From CAYPPG01 sp964412555 (GTDB lineage Bacteria; Hinthialibacterota; Hinthialibacteria; Hinthialibacterales; Hinthialibacteraceae), in contig CAYPPG010000011.1 in assembly GCA_964412555.1 (NCBI GenBank), forward strand, positions 74,965-138,964: 64,000 bases of DNA, given 5' to 3'. This document shows positions 1 to 8,449 of this stretch, piece by piece (the first letter of the stretch is position 1; each line of letters opens with the position of its first letter). The position numbers and the translations under genes are program-made. The notes below the pieces were generated by a model. That model ran no database searches. It saw only the letters and a list, made by a program, of their open reading frames with translations, and was not told the origin of the DNA.

Positions 1-747
1 GCTGTCAATCCGGATGTACTGATCGTCGATGAAGCGTTGGCAGTGGGGGACGAATATTTTCGCAACAAATGCCTCGACCGGATGAATGAATTCAAGGCGA
101 AAGGGAAAACGATCTTGATCGTTTCCCATGATTTAGCTACTATCCGCCATTTTTGTTCGCATGTCACTTTGATTGATCAAGGGAAAATTCTCGCGTCCGG
201 CTCGCCAGAAGAAATCCTCGACCACTACCTGGAAATGGCCCACAAAAATCGCATCCTGAAAAGCAATACCCGCTCAGGAACGAGTACCTCTCCCCGTTGG
301 GGGACGGGAGAAATTCTAATAGACGATGTGCGCATGACCGATCATGAGGGGCAACCTTCCGATATTTCCGATACCAACGCATCGGTTACGTTGACTGCCT
401 CATTCAAAGTGTATAAACCGGTCAAAGGTGTTGTTTTTGGTTTTTTGATTTTCCGCACGGATGGGACTTATGTGAACGGTTCCAATCATTATTGGCGGGA
501 CGACCCGCAAATCTTTGACTTTGAATTAGAAGGGGAAAAAGGATCGATCATCTGTGAAATCCCGAATTTGCCCCTGCTCCCCGGTCATTATTATGTTACC
601 TCTTGTTGCTATAACAGTTTGGAAGGCTTTCCCCAAGCGGTCGATCATTGGGAACGAGCGTATTCGTTCACGATCAGCGAACGAACAACGGGTCAACATG
701 GTGTTATTGCGATGGACACAATCTGGCGGCTGGCACGGGATTCATAA
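1..747 (+). CDS. ABC transporter ATPase for polysaccharide export (Wzt/TagH type), 5' truncated by window edge
   Basis: Frame 1 is open from the first base, so the start lies upstream. The visible part begins at Walker B and the D-loop (LIVDEALAVGD), continues to the H-loop (ILIVSHDLATIRHFC), and ends the nucleotide-binding domain near residue 85. The rest, to about residue 248, is a beta-rich domain matching the Wzt C-terminal type, which in O-antigen exporters recognises the finished glycan. The phrase DEALAVGD-x-x-F is characteristic of this polysaccharide/teichoic-acid export subfamily. The missing Walker A and the membrane partner are expected upstream. Function is inferred from family; the exported glycan is unknown. 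Confidence 0.88.
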   Translation, partial: AVNPDVLIVDEALAVGDEYFRNKCLDRMNEFKAKGKTILIVSHDLATIRHFCSHVTLIDQGKILASGSPEEILDHYLEMAHKNRILKSNTRSGTSTSPRWGTGEILIDDVRMTDHEGQPSDISDTNASVTLTASFKVYKPVKGVVFGFLIFRTDGTYVNGSNHYWRDDPQIFDFELEGEKGSIICEIPNLPLLPGHYYVTSCCYNSLEGFPQAVDHWERAYSFTISERTTGQHGVIAMDTIWRLARDS

Positions 748-818
748 TGCTTGCGAAATGCACTTCTTTCAAGTAATGTACACTTCCATTTTTTATACAC
801 TCTTTAGAGGGAATCGAA

Positions 819-1736
819 ATGAAAACACACTGGATTATCGGGATAGCAATATTGACAGTGACTTTTTTTGGATTGAACGGTAGCGCGCTTGCTGCTGAAA
901 CCGTTTCACATGAAAAATCTACGAATATCTTAAAACTCTGGCCTAAAGGAGCACCGTTGGCAAAAGGGGATCGGGATACTGATCAACCTTCGTTGACGGT
1001 GTATACTCCTTCGAAAGACATTGCCAATGGAGCCGCGATTGTAATTTGCCCTGGTGGAGGCTATCGAAAACTGGCGATGGATCACGAAGGCCATCAAGTC
1101 GCGCAATGGCTGAACTCGATCGGTATCGCCGCATTCATTCTACAATACCGCCATGCACCGGATTACCAACATCCCGCACCATTAATGGATGCCCAACGCG
1201 CCATCCGGACTGTTCGCTCGCGCGCATCTGAATGGGCTATTGATCCTCAACGTATCGGTATTCTCGGCTTTTCCGCAGGAGGACATTTGACATCAAGCGC
1301 AGGAACACACTTCGATTCCGGTAATCCGGAAGCAACCGATCCAATCGAGCAAGTCAGTTCTCGCCCCGATTTCATGGTTCTGATCTATCCGGTCATTTCT
1401 TTTACCACGGAATACACCCATAAAGGATCGCGTAGAAATCTTTTGGGGGATAATCCTGAAGAAGAACTGATAAAACTGTTTTCGAATGAATTGCAAGTTA
1501 CTCGAGAGACACCTCCTGCCTTCCTGGTGCATACCTCCGGAGACACCGGTGTTCCAGCAGAAAACAGTGTGCTTTTCTATCTCGCTATGCGCAAAGCCGG
1601 AATCCCGGGAGAACTGCACGTTTTTGAACTCGGACCGCACGGCTTCGGTCTATATCCCAAACCCCCGATCAAATTCGATTGGCCGTCTTTATGCGAAGAA
1701 TGGATGAAAAATCGGGGATTGCTCGAAACAAAGTGA
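819..1736 (+). CDS. Secreted alpha/beta-hydrolase, acetyl-xylan-esterase-like
   Basis: A 305-residue protein with a Sec signal peptide (first ~26 residues, ending SALAA). It shows an oxyanion-loop motif PGGGYRKL, the nucleophile elbow GFSAGGH (Ser), an acid residue in HTSGDTGVP and a terminal catalytic His in GPHGFGL. This order and length match the BD-FAE/Axe-type carbohydrate esterases, which remove acetyl groups from plant or algal polysaccharides. An AGAGG ribosome site lies 8 bases before the ATG. It stands alone between the exporter gene and a repeat-bearing spacer. The exact ester substrate cannot be read from sequence. Confidence 0.85.
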   Translation: MKTHWIIGIAILTVTFFGLNGSALAAETVSHEKSTNILKLWPKGAPLAKGDRDTDQPSLTVYTPSKDIANGAAIVICPGGGYRKLAMDHEGHQVAQWLNSIGIAAFILQYRHAPDYQHPAPLMDAQRAIRTVRSRASEWAIDPQRIGILGFSAGGHLTSSAGTHFDSGNPEATDPIEQVSSRPDFMVLIYPVISFTTEYTHKGSRRNLLGDNPEEELIKLFSNELQVTRETPPAFLVHTSGDTGVPAENSVLFYLAMRKAGIPGELHVFELGPHGFGLYPKPPIKFDWPSLCEEWMKNRGLLETK

Positions 1737-1931
1737 AATTATACTGTTCCTCTTCAATGACTTCACGCTTATAATACTGAAAATAACTCTTGATTGTCCG
1801 TAAACGATTCTCGGATTTCCAATGGAGAAAAATTGTTTTCTTTCGGGAAATCCTACTCACCGTGTCTTATCTTCAATAATCCGTTCAATCAAAGCATTTA
1901 TAAAAGTATAACAAAAATGTATGCGTTGAAA

Positions 1932-1993
1932 GATGCGGGCAAGGATGCCCGCGCTCCGACAACTGATGTGGGCAGGGATGTCCGCACTCCGAC
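1932..1993. repeat. Two tandem copies of a GC-rich palindromic repeat
   Basis: Two 29-bp copies (1932-1960 and 1965-1993) share the plan GCGGGCA-AGGAT-GCCCGC followed by GCTCCGAC. The second copy carries paired changes in the stem (GTGGGCA with TGTCCGC). The element ends 7 bases before the ribosome site of the FAD oxidoreductase, so it would lie in that gene's leader. The same family recurs at several other places in the window. Confidence 0.8.
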
Positions 1994-2010
1994 AATGAAA
2001 AGGAGATATG

Positions 2011-4095
2011 ATGAGAAAATTCAACTTATTGGTGTTCACACTTTTCGTTTCTTCCGTGTATAGCGCGGATCAATCGTATGACGTCGTTGTTTATGGCGGT
2101 ACTTCCGCAGGAGTCATCGCCGCCGTACAAACCGCCGCGATGGATCACACCGTCATCCTCGTTTCACCGGACAAGCATCTGGGAGGATTGACTTCCGGCG
2201 GATTGGGCTGGACGGATACCGGCGACCAATCGGCGATCGGCGGTTTGAGCCGGGAGTTTTACCAGCGTATCCACGAATATTACGAGGATCCTTCCGCCTG
2301 GAAATACGAGAAACCGCACGAATTGAATCGGAAGCGCGGGCGGGGAACCTTCGAGCCGGATGCGGATGCCCTGTGGGTCTTCGAACCGCATGTGGCCGAG
2401 AAGATTTATGACGATATGCTCGCCGAATGGAAGATTCCCGTCGTCCGCGAAGCTCGATTGGACCGTCAAAACGGCGCCAGGAAAGAAGACGGCAGGATTG
2501 TCTCCATTACAACCTTGGATGGCAAGACCTATAAAGGCGGCATGTTCATCGACGCTACCTACGAAGGGGATCTGATGGCCGCCGCGGGAGTTTCTTATGC
2601 AGTGGGCCGCGAATCGAACGAGGAATACCGGGAACAGAATAACGGCGTGCAGAAGGAAGCCCGCCACCACGGCCATTACTTCATGAAAGATGTCGATCCG
2701 TTTGTAGAACCGGGGAATCCCTTGAGCGGTGTCTTACCCCGTGTTCATGCGGGCGATCCCGGAGATGACGGCGACGGCGACGAGCGGGTACAGGCCTATT
2801 GTTTCCGCATGTGCATGACCAAAGTACCCGAAAACCGTGTCCCCTGGCCGAAACCGGAAGGCTACGATCCGCTGCAATATGAAATTCTGTTGCGAAATTT
2901 CGAAGCGGGTGACCATCGGCTTCCGTTGAAAATCGACATGATGCCCAACAAAAAGACAGACACCAACAATCACGGTGCCTTCTCAACCGACAACATCGGC
3001 ATGAATTACGACTATCCCGAAGCCGATTACGACCGGCGGGAAGAAATCATTGCCGAACATGAAAACTATCAAAAAGGCCTCATGTGGACTATGGCGAACA
3101 GCCCCCGCGTTCCTGATAAAATTCGCAATGAAGTCAGCGAATGGGGGCTCGCGAAAGACGAATTTACGGATAACGGCAATTGGCCGTATCAGCTCTACAT
3201 CCGCGAAGCCCGCCGTATGATCGGCAAGTATGTCATGACCGAGCACGACTGCTTGCGCACGGTGGACACCCCCAAACCCGTCGGCCTTGGCTCGTATACG
3301 ATGGACTCCCACAACGTTCAACGCTATATCACGGAAGAAGGAACCGTCCAAAACGAAGGCGACATGGGTGTCGGAACCGGCGGGCCGTATGAAATTTCCT
3401 ACGACTCGCTCGTGCCGCACAAGCAGGAATGTGAAAACCTGCTGATTCCGGTCTGCCTCAGCAGTTCCCATATCGCCTACGGCTCGATCCGCATGGAACC
3501 GGTCTTCATGATCCTCGGCCAATCCGCCGCTACGGGAGCGGTACTCTCCCTGCAGGAAAACATCGCCGTCCAGGATTTAAGTTACGAGAAATTAAAGAAA
3601 CACCTCCTCGACGACGGCCAATTCCTGGAAACCGACGCTCCGCCCAAAACGCCCCCGCTGCGCATCTCCGACTTGGAAGGGATAGTCATCGACGATGAAG
3701 ACGCCCAATTCACCGGCGAGTGGGGCACGAGCCGCAGCACATCCCCCTTCATCAACAACGGATACCGCACCGCCCGCGACCGCTCCGGCCAACCGCCCCG
3801 CGCCACCTTTGAAGCCCGTCTCAAAAGCGGAGTCTACGAGGTCCGCCTAGCCTACCCCGCCCATGGCAACCGCGCGACCAACGTCCCGGTTACGATTGAA
3901 CATGCGCTGGGAACGAAAAAGGTGACTGTGAATCAACGGAACGAGCCGGAGATCGAGAAAGTGTTTACGTCGCTGGGGACGTTTACATTTTCGTTGGAGA
4001 AGCCGGCGAGGGTGACGGTGCATACTCGGGGGACGGATGGGTATGTTGTGGTGGATGCAGTGCAGTGGGTGCGGCAGGATAGGACTGAACAATAA
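2011..4095 (+). CDS. Secreted FAD-dependent oxidoreductase (FAD_oxidored family) with C-terminal golvesin-like domain
   Basis: About 694 residues. A short signal peptide (MRKFNLLVFTLFVSSVYSA) is followed by a dinucleotide-binding start (YDVVVYGGTSAGVIAA) and the GGLTSGGLGWTD segment typical of the FAD_oxidored family found beside glycan-degradation genes. The last ~130 residues (DDEDAQFTGEWGTS to VVVDAVQWV) form a beta-sandwich of the golvesin C-terminal type. I chose the second of two adjacent ATGs because AGGAG at 2001-2005 lies 5 bases before 2011 but only 2 before 2008. Family members are assumed to oxidise carbohydrates or related alcohols; the substrate here is unknown. Confidence 0.85.
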   Translation: MRKFNLLVFTLFVSSVYSADQSYDVVVYGGTSAGVIAAVQTAAMDHTVILVSPDKHLGGLTSGGLGWTDTGDQSAIGGLSREFYQRIHEYYEDPSAWKYEKPHELNRKRGRGTFEPDADALWVFEPHVAEKIYDDMLAEWKIPVVREARLDRQNGARKEDGRIVSITTLDGKTYKGGMFIDATYEGDLMAAAGVSYAVGRESNEEYREQNNGVQKEARHHGHYFMKDVDPFVEPGNPLSGVLPRVHAGDPGDDGDGDERVQAYCFRMCMTKVPENRVPWPKPEGYDPLQYEILLRNFEAGDHRLPLKIDMMPNKKTDTNNHGAFSTDNIGMNYDYPEADYDRREEIIAEHENYQKGLMWTMANSPRVPDKIRNEVSEWGLAKDEFTDNGNWPYQLYIREARRMIGKYVMTEHDCLRTVDTPKPVGLGSYTMDSHNVQRYITEEGTVQNEGDMGVGTGGPYEISYDSLVPHKQECENLLIPVCLSSSHIAYGSIRMEPVFMILGQSAATGAVLSLQENIAVQDLSYEKLKKHLLDDGQFLETDAPPKTPPLRISDLEGIVIDDEDAQFTGEWGTSRSTSPFINNGYRTARDRSGQPPRATFEARLKSGVYEVRLAYPAHGNRATNVPVTIEHALGTKKVTVNQRNEPEIEKVFTSLGTFTFSLEKPARVTVHTRGTDGYVVVDAVQWVRQDRTEQ

Positions 4096-4403
4096 GATCA
4101 AGGAGAAAAAGATGAGCATGTAATACTATTTATTTTCTTCAATCTTTCTATTTTCTTTTTAGCAAATTGCAATATGAAGCGGTATTGAATCAAACATGCC
4201 TTCAATATCAAGAGTGAACATTACAAGTAGTAATATCTGACAATAGACATCGAGACTCACCGTACTGATCAAATCATATTTTTTGCTGAAGCTTTGTATA
4301 TCAAAGTTTTCATCCTGCGTCTACCTGATATACTCTTCATTATTCAAGATGGTTATTATTTGTCTAAGGTTCTAAAATATAGTACAATATATTACCATCT
4401 TGT
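4096..4403. other. AT-rich stretch without a recognisable gene
   Basis: Between the end of the FAD oxidoreductase and the end of the convergent C39-like gene. Base composition is clearly more AT-rich than the preceding gene. Short open frames here lack ribosome sites and protein-like composition. No clear terminator hairpin was seen. Confidence 0.5.
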
Positions 4404-4856
4404 TCAGATTCTAACTGGATGTCTTGTATCGCATATGACTATTGCTGTAAAATCACTGTTTTCCCAGAGGCGCTCAAATCGATCAAGTGCTATTTTTGTC
4501 TCACCATCCTCCGGATCTAACATATAAACGAAATTTCTACTTATTCGATATACACATACAGAATGTAAGTAAAAATCATGATCCACTACTTTTAGAATAT
4601 TGACAATAACCGGAATATCTTGATCGACATATTTGCGAAGAGTTTCAACATTCAGAGAGTCTATAAATCCCTTTAAGCCGTATGAGTTTGCACATTCAAT
4701 AACATTAAAAGGGTGTGTACCGCATAACTTCGTTTTTGATTTGATTCGTAATGTTTTTTCATCTACTTGAATGCCATACTGTTCAAGTACCATTCTTAAA
4801 CAAGCAATCGTGCAGGAATAAGGCATCTCCTGCTTAAATAACTTTGGTTTCTTCAT
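4404..4856 (-). CDS. C39-like cysteine peptidase domain protein
   Basis: A 150-residue protein with no signal peptide. Near the start, Gln9 and Cys15 in KQEMPYSCTIACLRMVLEQYG match the oxyanion Gln and nucleophile Cys of the C39/papain-like fold. A His (DFYLHSVCVYRI) and an Asp (MLDPEDG) follow in the expected order. C39 domains normally process double-glycine leader peptides in bacteriocin exporters, but this one has no transporter attached. It overlaps the preceding gene by 23 bases, so the two are probably co-translated. AT-rich composition, unlike the flanking FAD gene, suggests acquisition. A stress or toxin-like role is possible but unproven. Confidence 0.7.
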   Translation of the reverse strand: MKKPKLFKQEMPYSCTIACLRMVLEQYGIQVDEKTLRIKSKTKLCGTHPFNVIECANSYGLKGFIDSLNVETLRKYVDQDIPVIVNILKVVDHDFYLHSVCVYRISRNFVYMLDPEDGETKIALDRFERLWENSDFTAIVICDTRHPVRI

Positions 4857-5169
4857 TGAGAAGAACCTCGGCTTTTTGGAAAATCTCCGATTTGGTTGTC
4901 GTTCCTAAAATAGTATGTGTTTTTTCCTCGATGACCAAAGCTCCGACTTCACCATACACACCGAGTTTTTTGGCTAATTTGATTGGAACTACCCAAATGT
5001 TTCTTTTATCCAGGGCAGTTCGTTGTGGTACTCCCGCAACCATTCCATCCGTCAATTCTCGCGAAATATAACCATTGGCTACAGAAAAAACTTCAAGAAC
5101 TTCTTCACCGAAGAGTTTTTCAAAATTTTGCAAAGCATTTTCAGCGGCTTGAAACTTGTCGATGGTCAT
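4834..5169 (-). CDS. Uncharacterised small protein coupled to the C39-like peptidase
   Basis: A 111-residue, acidic, soluble protein I do not recognise. It has a helical start (TIDKFQAAENALQNFEKLFG), a central segment with VSRELTDG-like spacing (ISRELTDGMVAGVPQRTALDKRNIWVVPIKLAKKLG) and a beta-hairpin-like end (GALVIEEKTHTILGTTTKSEI). It starts 10 bases after GGAG and its last 23 bases overlap the start of the C39-like gene, which argues for joint function, for example partner, substrate or inhibitor. No domain family could be assigned. Confidence 0.6.
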   Translation of the reverse strand: MTIDKFQAAENALQNFEKLFGEEVLEVFSVANGYISRELTDGMVAGVPQRTALDKRNIWVVPIKLAKKLGVYGEVGALVIEEKTHTILGTTTKSEIFQKAEVLLNEETKVI

Positions 5170-5342
5170 ATTCGGAACACTCCATTCTGTGTATAATGAA
5201 TGATTTCAGTGATTTCAAATTCATTGAGCCCGTATTGTTGAACAAGTCGAAGTAATTATGGCTTTTCTCAAAACCCAAACAAGGGAAACAATATATTATA
5301 TCAATAATTGGATCGAACAATATGCTCAAGAAACGTATACTT

Positions 5343-5372
5343 TTGACAATTCAACATCGCCTGTAGTATAAT
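5343..5372 (+). promoter_or_regulatory. Consensus sigma-70 promoter for the toxin-antitoxin pair
   Basis: A perfect -35 box TTGACA (5343-5348) and a perfect -10 box TATAAT (5367-5372) are separated by 18 bases. Transcription would begin near 5379, about 34 bases before the antitoxin ATG at 5413. Strong consensus promoters are common for self-repressed toxin-antitoxin operons. Confidence 0.8.
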
Positions 5373-5412
5373 GATAGAGAAACACGACACCCCAAATGGA
5401 GAAAATTTCAAA

Positions 5413-5640
5413 ATGAAAACCGCCGAAGAAATCATTTTGGAGATTCAAGAATTGCCTGTAGAGGAAAGGCAAAAGGTGGCTGATTTTTTACACGCAGAGG
5501 ATGAAGAATTCTTGGAGGAAAATTATTCACCCGAAGATACAGCGAAAATTCTCCAAGCCGGTGAAGAAGCGGAGAGAGGAATGAACATAGAAGAGTTCTC
5601 CTCTATGAGAGAAGCACGAAAATCATTGGGATTGACGTAA
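5413..5640 (+). CDS. Antitoxin-like protein of a RelE/YafQ-type module
   Basis: About 75 residues from the ATG at 5413, chosen because GGAGA (5398-5402) lies 10 bases upstream; an earlier in-frame ATG falls in the promoter. The start (KTAEEIILEIQELPVEERQKVADFL) is a helical segment of the kind found in DUF2281-like antitoxins. The rest is strongly acidic. It precedes the toxin by 9 bases. It is expected to bind and neutralise the toxin and repress the operon. Confidence 0.75.
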   Translation: MKTAEEIILEIQELPVEERQKVADFLHAEDEEFLEENYSPEDTAKILQAGEEAERGMNIEEFSSMREARKSLGLT

Positions 5641-5649
5641 GGGTGCTTA

Positions 5650-5910
5650 GTGAAAATCGTATTTCATAGAGATTTTAAAAAAGGTATTGAAAAACTTTCT
5701 TTGAAACAAAAGAGAAAAGTCGGTAAGGTATTGGAGTTATTTGAAATCAATCCTTACGATCCACAGCTTAAAAATCATGCGCTGAAAGGTGAACTGAAGG
5801 AATACAACGCTATCTCTGCAGGACATAATTTACGCTTGATTTTCAAAGTACAAGGAAATTACGAAAAAGTTATTTTTACTCAGATGGGAACACACAATCA
5901 AGTATATTAA
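5650..5910 (+). CDS. YafQ/RelE-family toxin (ribosome-dependent mRNA interferase)
   Basis: An 86-residue basic protein starting with GTG. The pattern FHRDFKKGIEKLSLKQKRKV, NPYDPQLKNHALKGELKEYNAISAGHNLRLIFKV and the closing QMGTHNQVY match YafQ-type members of the RelE/ParE superfamily. The HxLKGxLxxYxxxxxxxxxRxIF core and the late His/Tyr are family hallmarks. It follows the antitoxin directly and shares its promoter. Expected action is cleavage of mRNA on the ribosome. Confidence 0.82.
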   Translation: MKIVFHRDFKKGIEKLSLKQKRKVGKVLELFEINPYDPQLKNHALKGELKEYNAISAGHNLRLIFKVQGNYEKVIFTQMGTHNQVY

Positions 5911-6012
5911 AGACCGCTCAACGAACATATCCTCTTCAAGTAAGTAAACGTAAAAATCCAGTTGTTACTTTTTTTAAAACCATCCCCGCCTGAATCCGTT
6001 TAATCAGGCAAG

Positions 6013-6657
6013 ATGCAAACGGTATTGATGGAACATCCAAGCGAAACGAATGATACCCTCTCGTCCGTAAGCGACGAGGAACTCATGGTGCGATACGCCG
6101 ATGGGGATACGGATGCGTTTGAATTGTTGTTCCATCGGCACAAACAATCCGTCTATGCATTCATTCGTCAATACAACATCTATACGGATATGACGGACGA
6201 TCTTTTTCAAGAGGTGTTTTTGCGGATCATTCGTAATCGGGAACGGTACTCTCCGAAAGCGAAATTTTCGACGTGGCTGTTTACCATCACCCGTTCCGTC
6301 TGCATCGACGCGATTCGAAAGGGGAGCCAGGCCAAAGTGATTTCACTCTTTCCCGAACGGCACAACAAAGACGAAACACCGATTCTGCAGATTCTTTCCG
6401 GTACGGAACCATCCCCAAGGGAAACGATGTTCCAGACGGAAACGCAGAGTTTAATACAGGAAATTATTCAATCCCTTCCGGAAAAACAGCGGGAAATACT
6501 GTTGCTTCGGGAAAAAACAGACTTGACCTTCGAAGAGATCGGGAAAGTGTTGGGCTGTTCCTCCAACACCGCCAAAAGCCGGATGCATTACGCCTTGTTG
6601 GCGCTGCGTAAACAATTGATCGAAAGAGGATTCTTCTTGAAAGAAGAAACAGTTTAA
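6013..6657 (+). CDS. ECF-type RNA polymerase sigma factor
   Basis: About 214 residues. Region 2 (ELMVRYADGDTDAFELLFHRHKQSVYAF to FSTWLFTITRSVCIDAIRK) is followed by a linker and region 4 (LPEKQREILLLREKTDLTFEEIGKVLGCSSNTAKSRMHYAL). The first ATG is used; a second in-frame ATG at 6028 is possible. A 6-bp-stem hairpin (5988-6009) lies just upstream. It is first in an operon with an anti-sigma factor (16-base gap) and an alpha-2-macroglobulin (24-base gap), so it probably responds to an envelope signal. Confidence 0.93.
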   Translation: MQTVLMEHPSETNDTLSSVSDEELMVRYADGDTDAFELLFHRHKQSVYAFIRQYNIYTDMTDDLFQEVFLRIIRNRERYSPKAKFSTWLFTITRSVCIDAIRKGSQAKVISLFPERHNKDETPILQILSGTEPSPRETMFQTETQSLIQEIIQSLPEKQREILLLREKTDLTFEEIGKVLGCSSNTAKSRMHYALLALRKQLIERGFFLKEETV

Positions 6658-6673
6658 TGAATAAAGGTAGAAT

Positions 6674-8425
6674 ATGATGCGATGTGAACGTGCAAGACGG
6701 TACATGATGGAGCATTTGTATGGTGAGATTACTTCCACTGACCTCACCCGGCTTTTGAAACATCTTCAACACTGTGTGGATTGCGCAGTGGAGTGGGAAG
6801 AAGTGCAATACAGCCATAAAGTGATGACCTCACTTTCCGACGAACCGCTGCCCGCTCATTTAGAACATGCTGTACTGGAAGCTTCGAAGACCACCGATAC
6901 GGTTCCGATTCACAATTCCAGTAGACTGTTGCGTAGGTGGATAGCTGTCGCAGCGGTTTTTCTTATCTTGATTCTTTCGGCGGGTTCCACTTTTTATGTA
7001 TTGAATCAACCGACTCAATCCAATGAACAACTTGCATTTGATTCTCAACCTGATGTTGAAAAAATTATGCTTCCCTCAGAACCATTATCTCGCATGCCCC
7101 GTGGGGAAGAGAACGAAGCCGGAACCGTTATCAGCCAATTGCCGAAAAGTGATAGGGGATTAGCGCCAACCAACGGGGGGCACAAAGCTTACACCACTTC
7201 CAATGAATCCGAAAACAACAACCCGGAAAAAATGTTTGCGGGTGTCAATTCTTACGGCATGAAAAAGAATGGCACTAAAGAGCGATTGGGGATCGAAACA
7301 AAGGCGAAATCGGTTTCAATGCTGCTGGATACCAAAGCAGTCAACGCAGAACAGGCGGAAGAATTGTTTCGCATTGGGCTGAATCTTTACAACAAAGCGT
7401 TCACGAAAATCGGTTCCGAACGGGAGGTGATTTTAAACAGCGCAATCATCTATTTTCGGGATTTCGAAAAACAGCATCCGGATTTCCGCAAATGGATTGC
7501 ACTTGGTAAATTTCTGTCCGCCGATTCATGCCGGGAATTGGGAAATATTGACATGGCAGTCGGTATATATCGCCAAGTGATCGAAGAGTATACCGATATG
7601 GATGCCTGTGTAAAAAACGCCCGCTTGTCAATTATCAAATTACTGTTGGACGAGAACAAGCAATTACAGCAAGTCGAATCGGAATTAGAGCAGTTTGAGA
7701 AGCAGTATCCTTTATCACCGGAATTTGCCCGCTTTGCCTTGGAATATGCGGATAAGGTGCACAAGAAAAGCCCGGAAAAAGCGGCTGTCTGGTGCCGGAA
7801 TGTCATGAACCATTGGCCGGAATATCATCCCACTTGGCTGAAGGCACAGGAACTGTCCGACAAGATGCAAGATTTTCTCCTTGAAAAAGAGACGATCAAA
7901 GATTGGTGGATCACCGGCCCGGTTGACCGCGATATGATTACGCAGGAAATTTTTATCAAAGATTTTCAAAGTTTGACTCCTCACTATTTTGAAAAGAAAA
8001 GAACATTTATGGGAGTCGATATTTCTTGGAAACGACCGTTTCCCGGTGAAAGCGGAGAAGTCGATTTAGGGAAATGTTTTCAACAATATTTTCCCACGGC
8101 TTGCGCTTATGCTGTAACGTTTGTTCATTCCGCGAGAAACCAAGTGGTTCTTCTTTCTTATGCCGGGACCGATGGCATGCGCATTTGGATTGACAATAAT
8201 CCAGTCGTAGGATCGATCTGGAAAGACCAATACCAGCAAAACATGATTGAAATTTCACTCAAAGAAGGATGGAATACACTAACTATCAAATCCTATCACG
8301 TATCGGAAAAGAAGGATTGGCGATTCTCGATTCGTTTTCTGGACCGCAACGGTTATATCATACCGGATATCCATGCCGATCCGGAAAAACAATTGCATAT
8401 TCATTCTGGAGTAGAAACGAAATAA
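6674..8425 (+). CDS. Transmembrane zinc-binding anti-sigma factor with periplasmic TPR-like region
   Basis: About 583 residues. The cytoplasmic start holds a zinc anti-sigma motif HxxxCxxC (His30, Cys34, Cys37) plus Cys4. One membrane span (~WIAVAAVFLILILSAG, residues ~78-98) leads to a low-complexity linker, then a helical region with TPR-like spacing (residues ~225-400). A final beta-rich domain (DIKDWWITGP-like start, then MRIWIDNNPV) resembles jelly-roll modules. Topology suggests that a periplasmic event is relayed to the sigma factor encoded just upstream. The long periplasmic part is unusual for simple anti-sigma factors. It is second in the sigma/A2M operon. Confidence 0.82.
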   Translation: MMRCERARRYMMEHLYGEITSTDLTRLLKHLQHCVDCAVEWEEVQYSHKVMTSLSDEPLPAHLEHAVLEASKTTDTVPIHNSSRLLRRWIAVAAVFLILILSAGSTFYVLNQPTQSNEQLAFDSQPDVEKIMLPSEPLSRMPRGEENEAGTVISQLPKSDRGLAPTNGGHKAYTTSNESENNNPEKMFAGVNSYGMKKNGTKERLGIETKAKSVSMLLDTKAVNAEQAEELFRIGLNLYNKAFTKIGSEREVILNSAIIYFRDFEKQHPDFRKWIALGKFLSADSCRELGNIDMAVGIYRQVIEEYTDMDACVKNARLSIIKLLLDENKQLQQVESELEQFEKQYPLSPEFARFALEYADKVHKKSPEKAAVWCRNVMNHWPEYHPTWLKAQELSDKMQDFLLEKETIKDWWITGPVDRDMITQEIFIKDFQSLTPHYFEKKRTFMGVDISWKRPFPGESGEVDLGKCFQQYFPTACAYAVTFVHSARNQVVLLSYAGTDGMRIWIDNNPVVGSIWKDQYQQNMIEISLKEGWNTLTIKSYHVSEKKDWRFSIRFLDRNGYIIPDIHADPEKQLHIHSGVETK

Positions 8426-8449
8426 AGAAGTTCTGAACGAGGTGTCATC

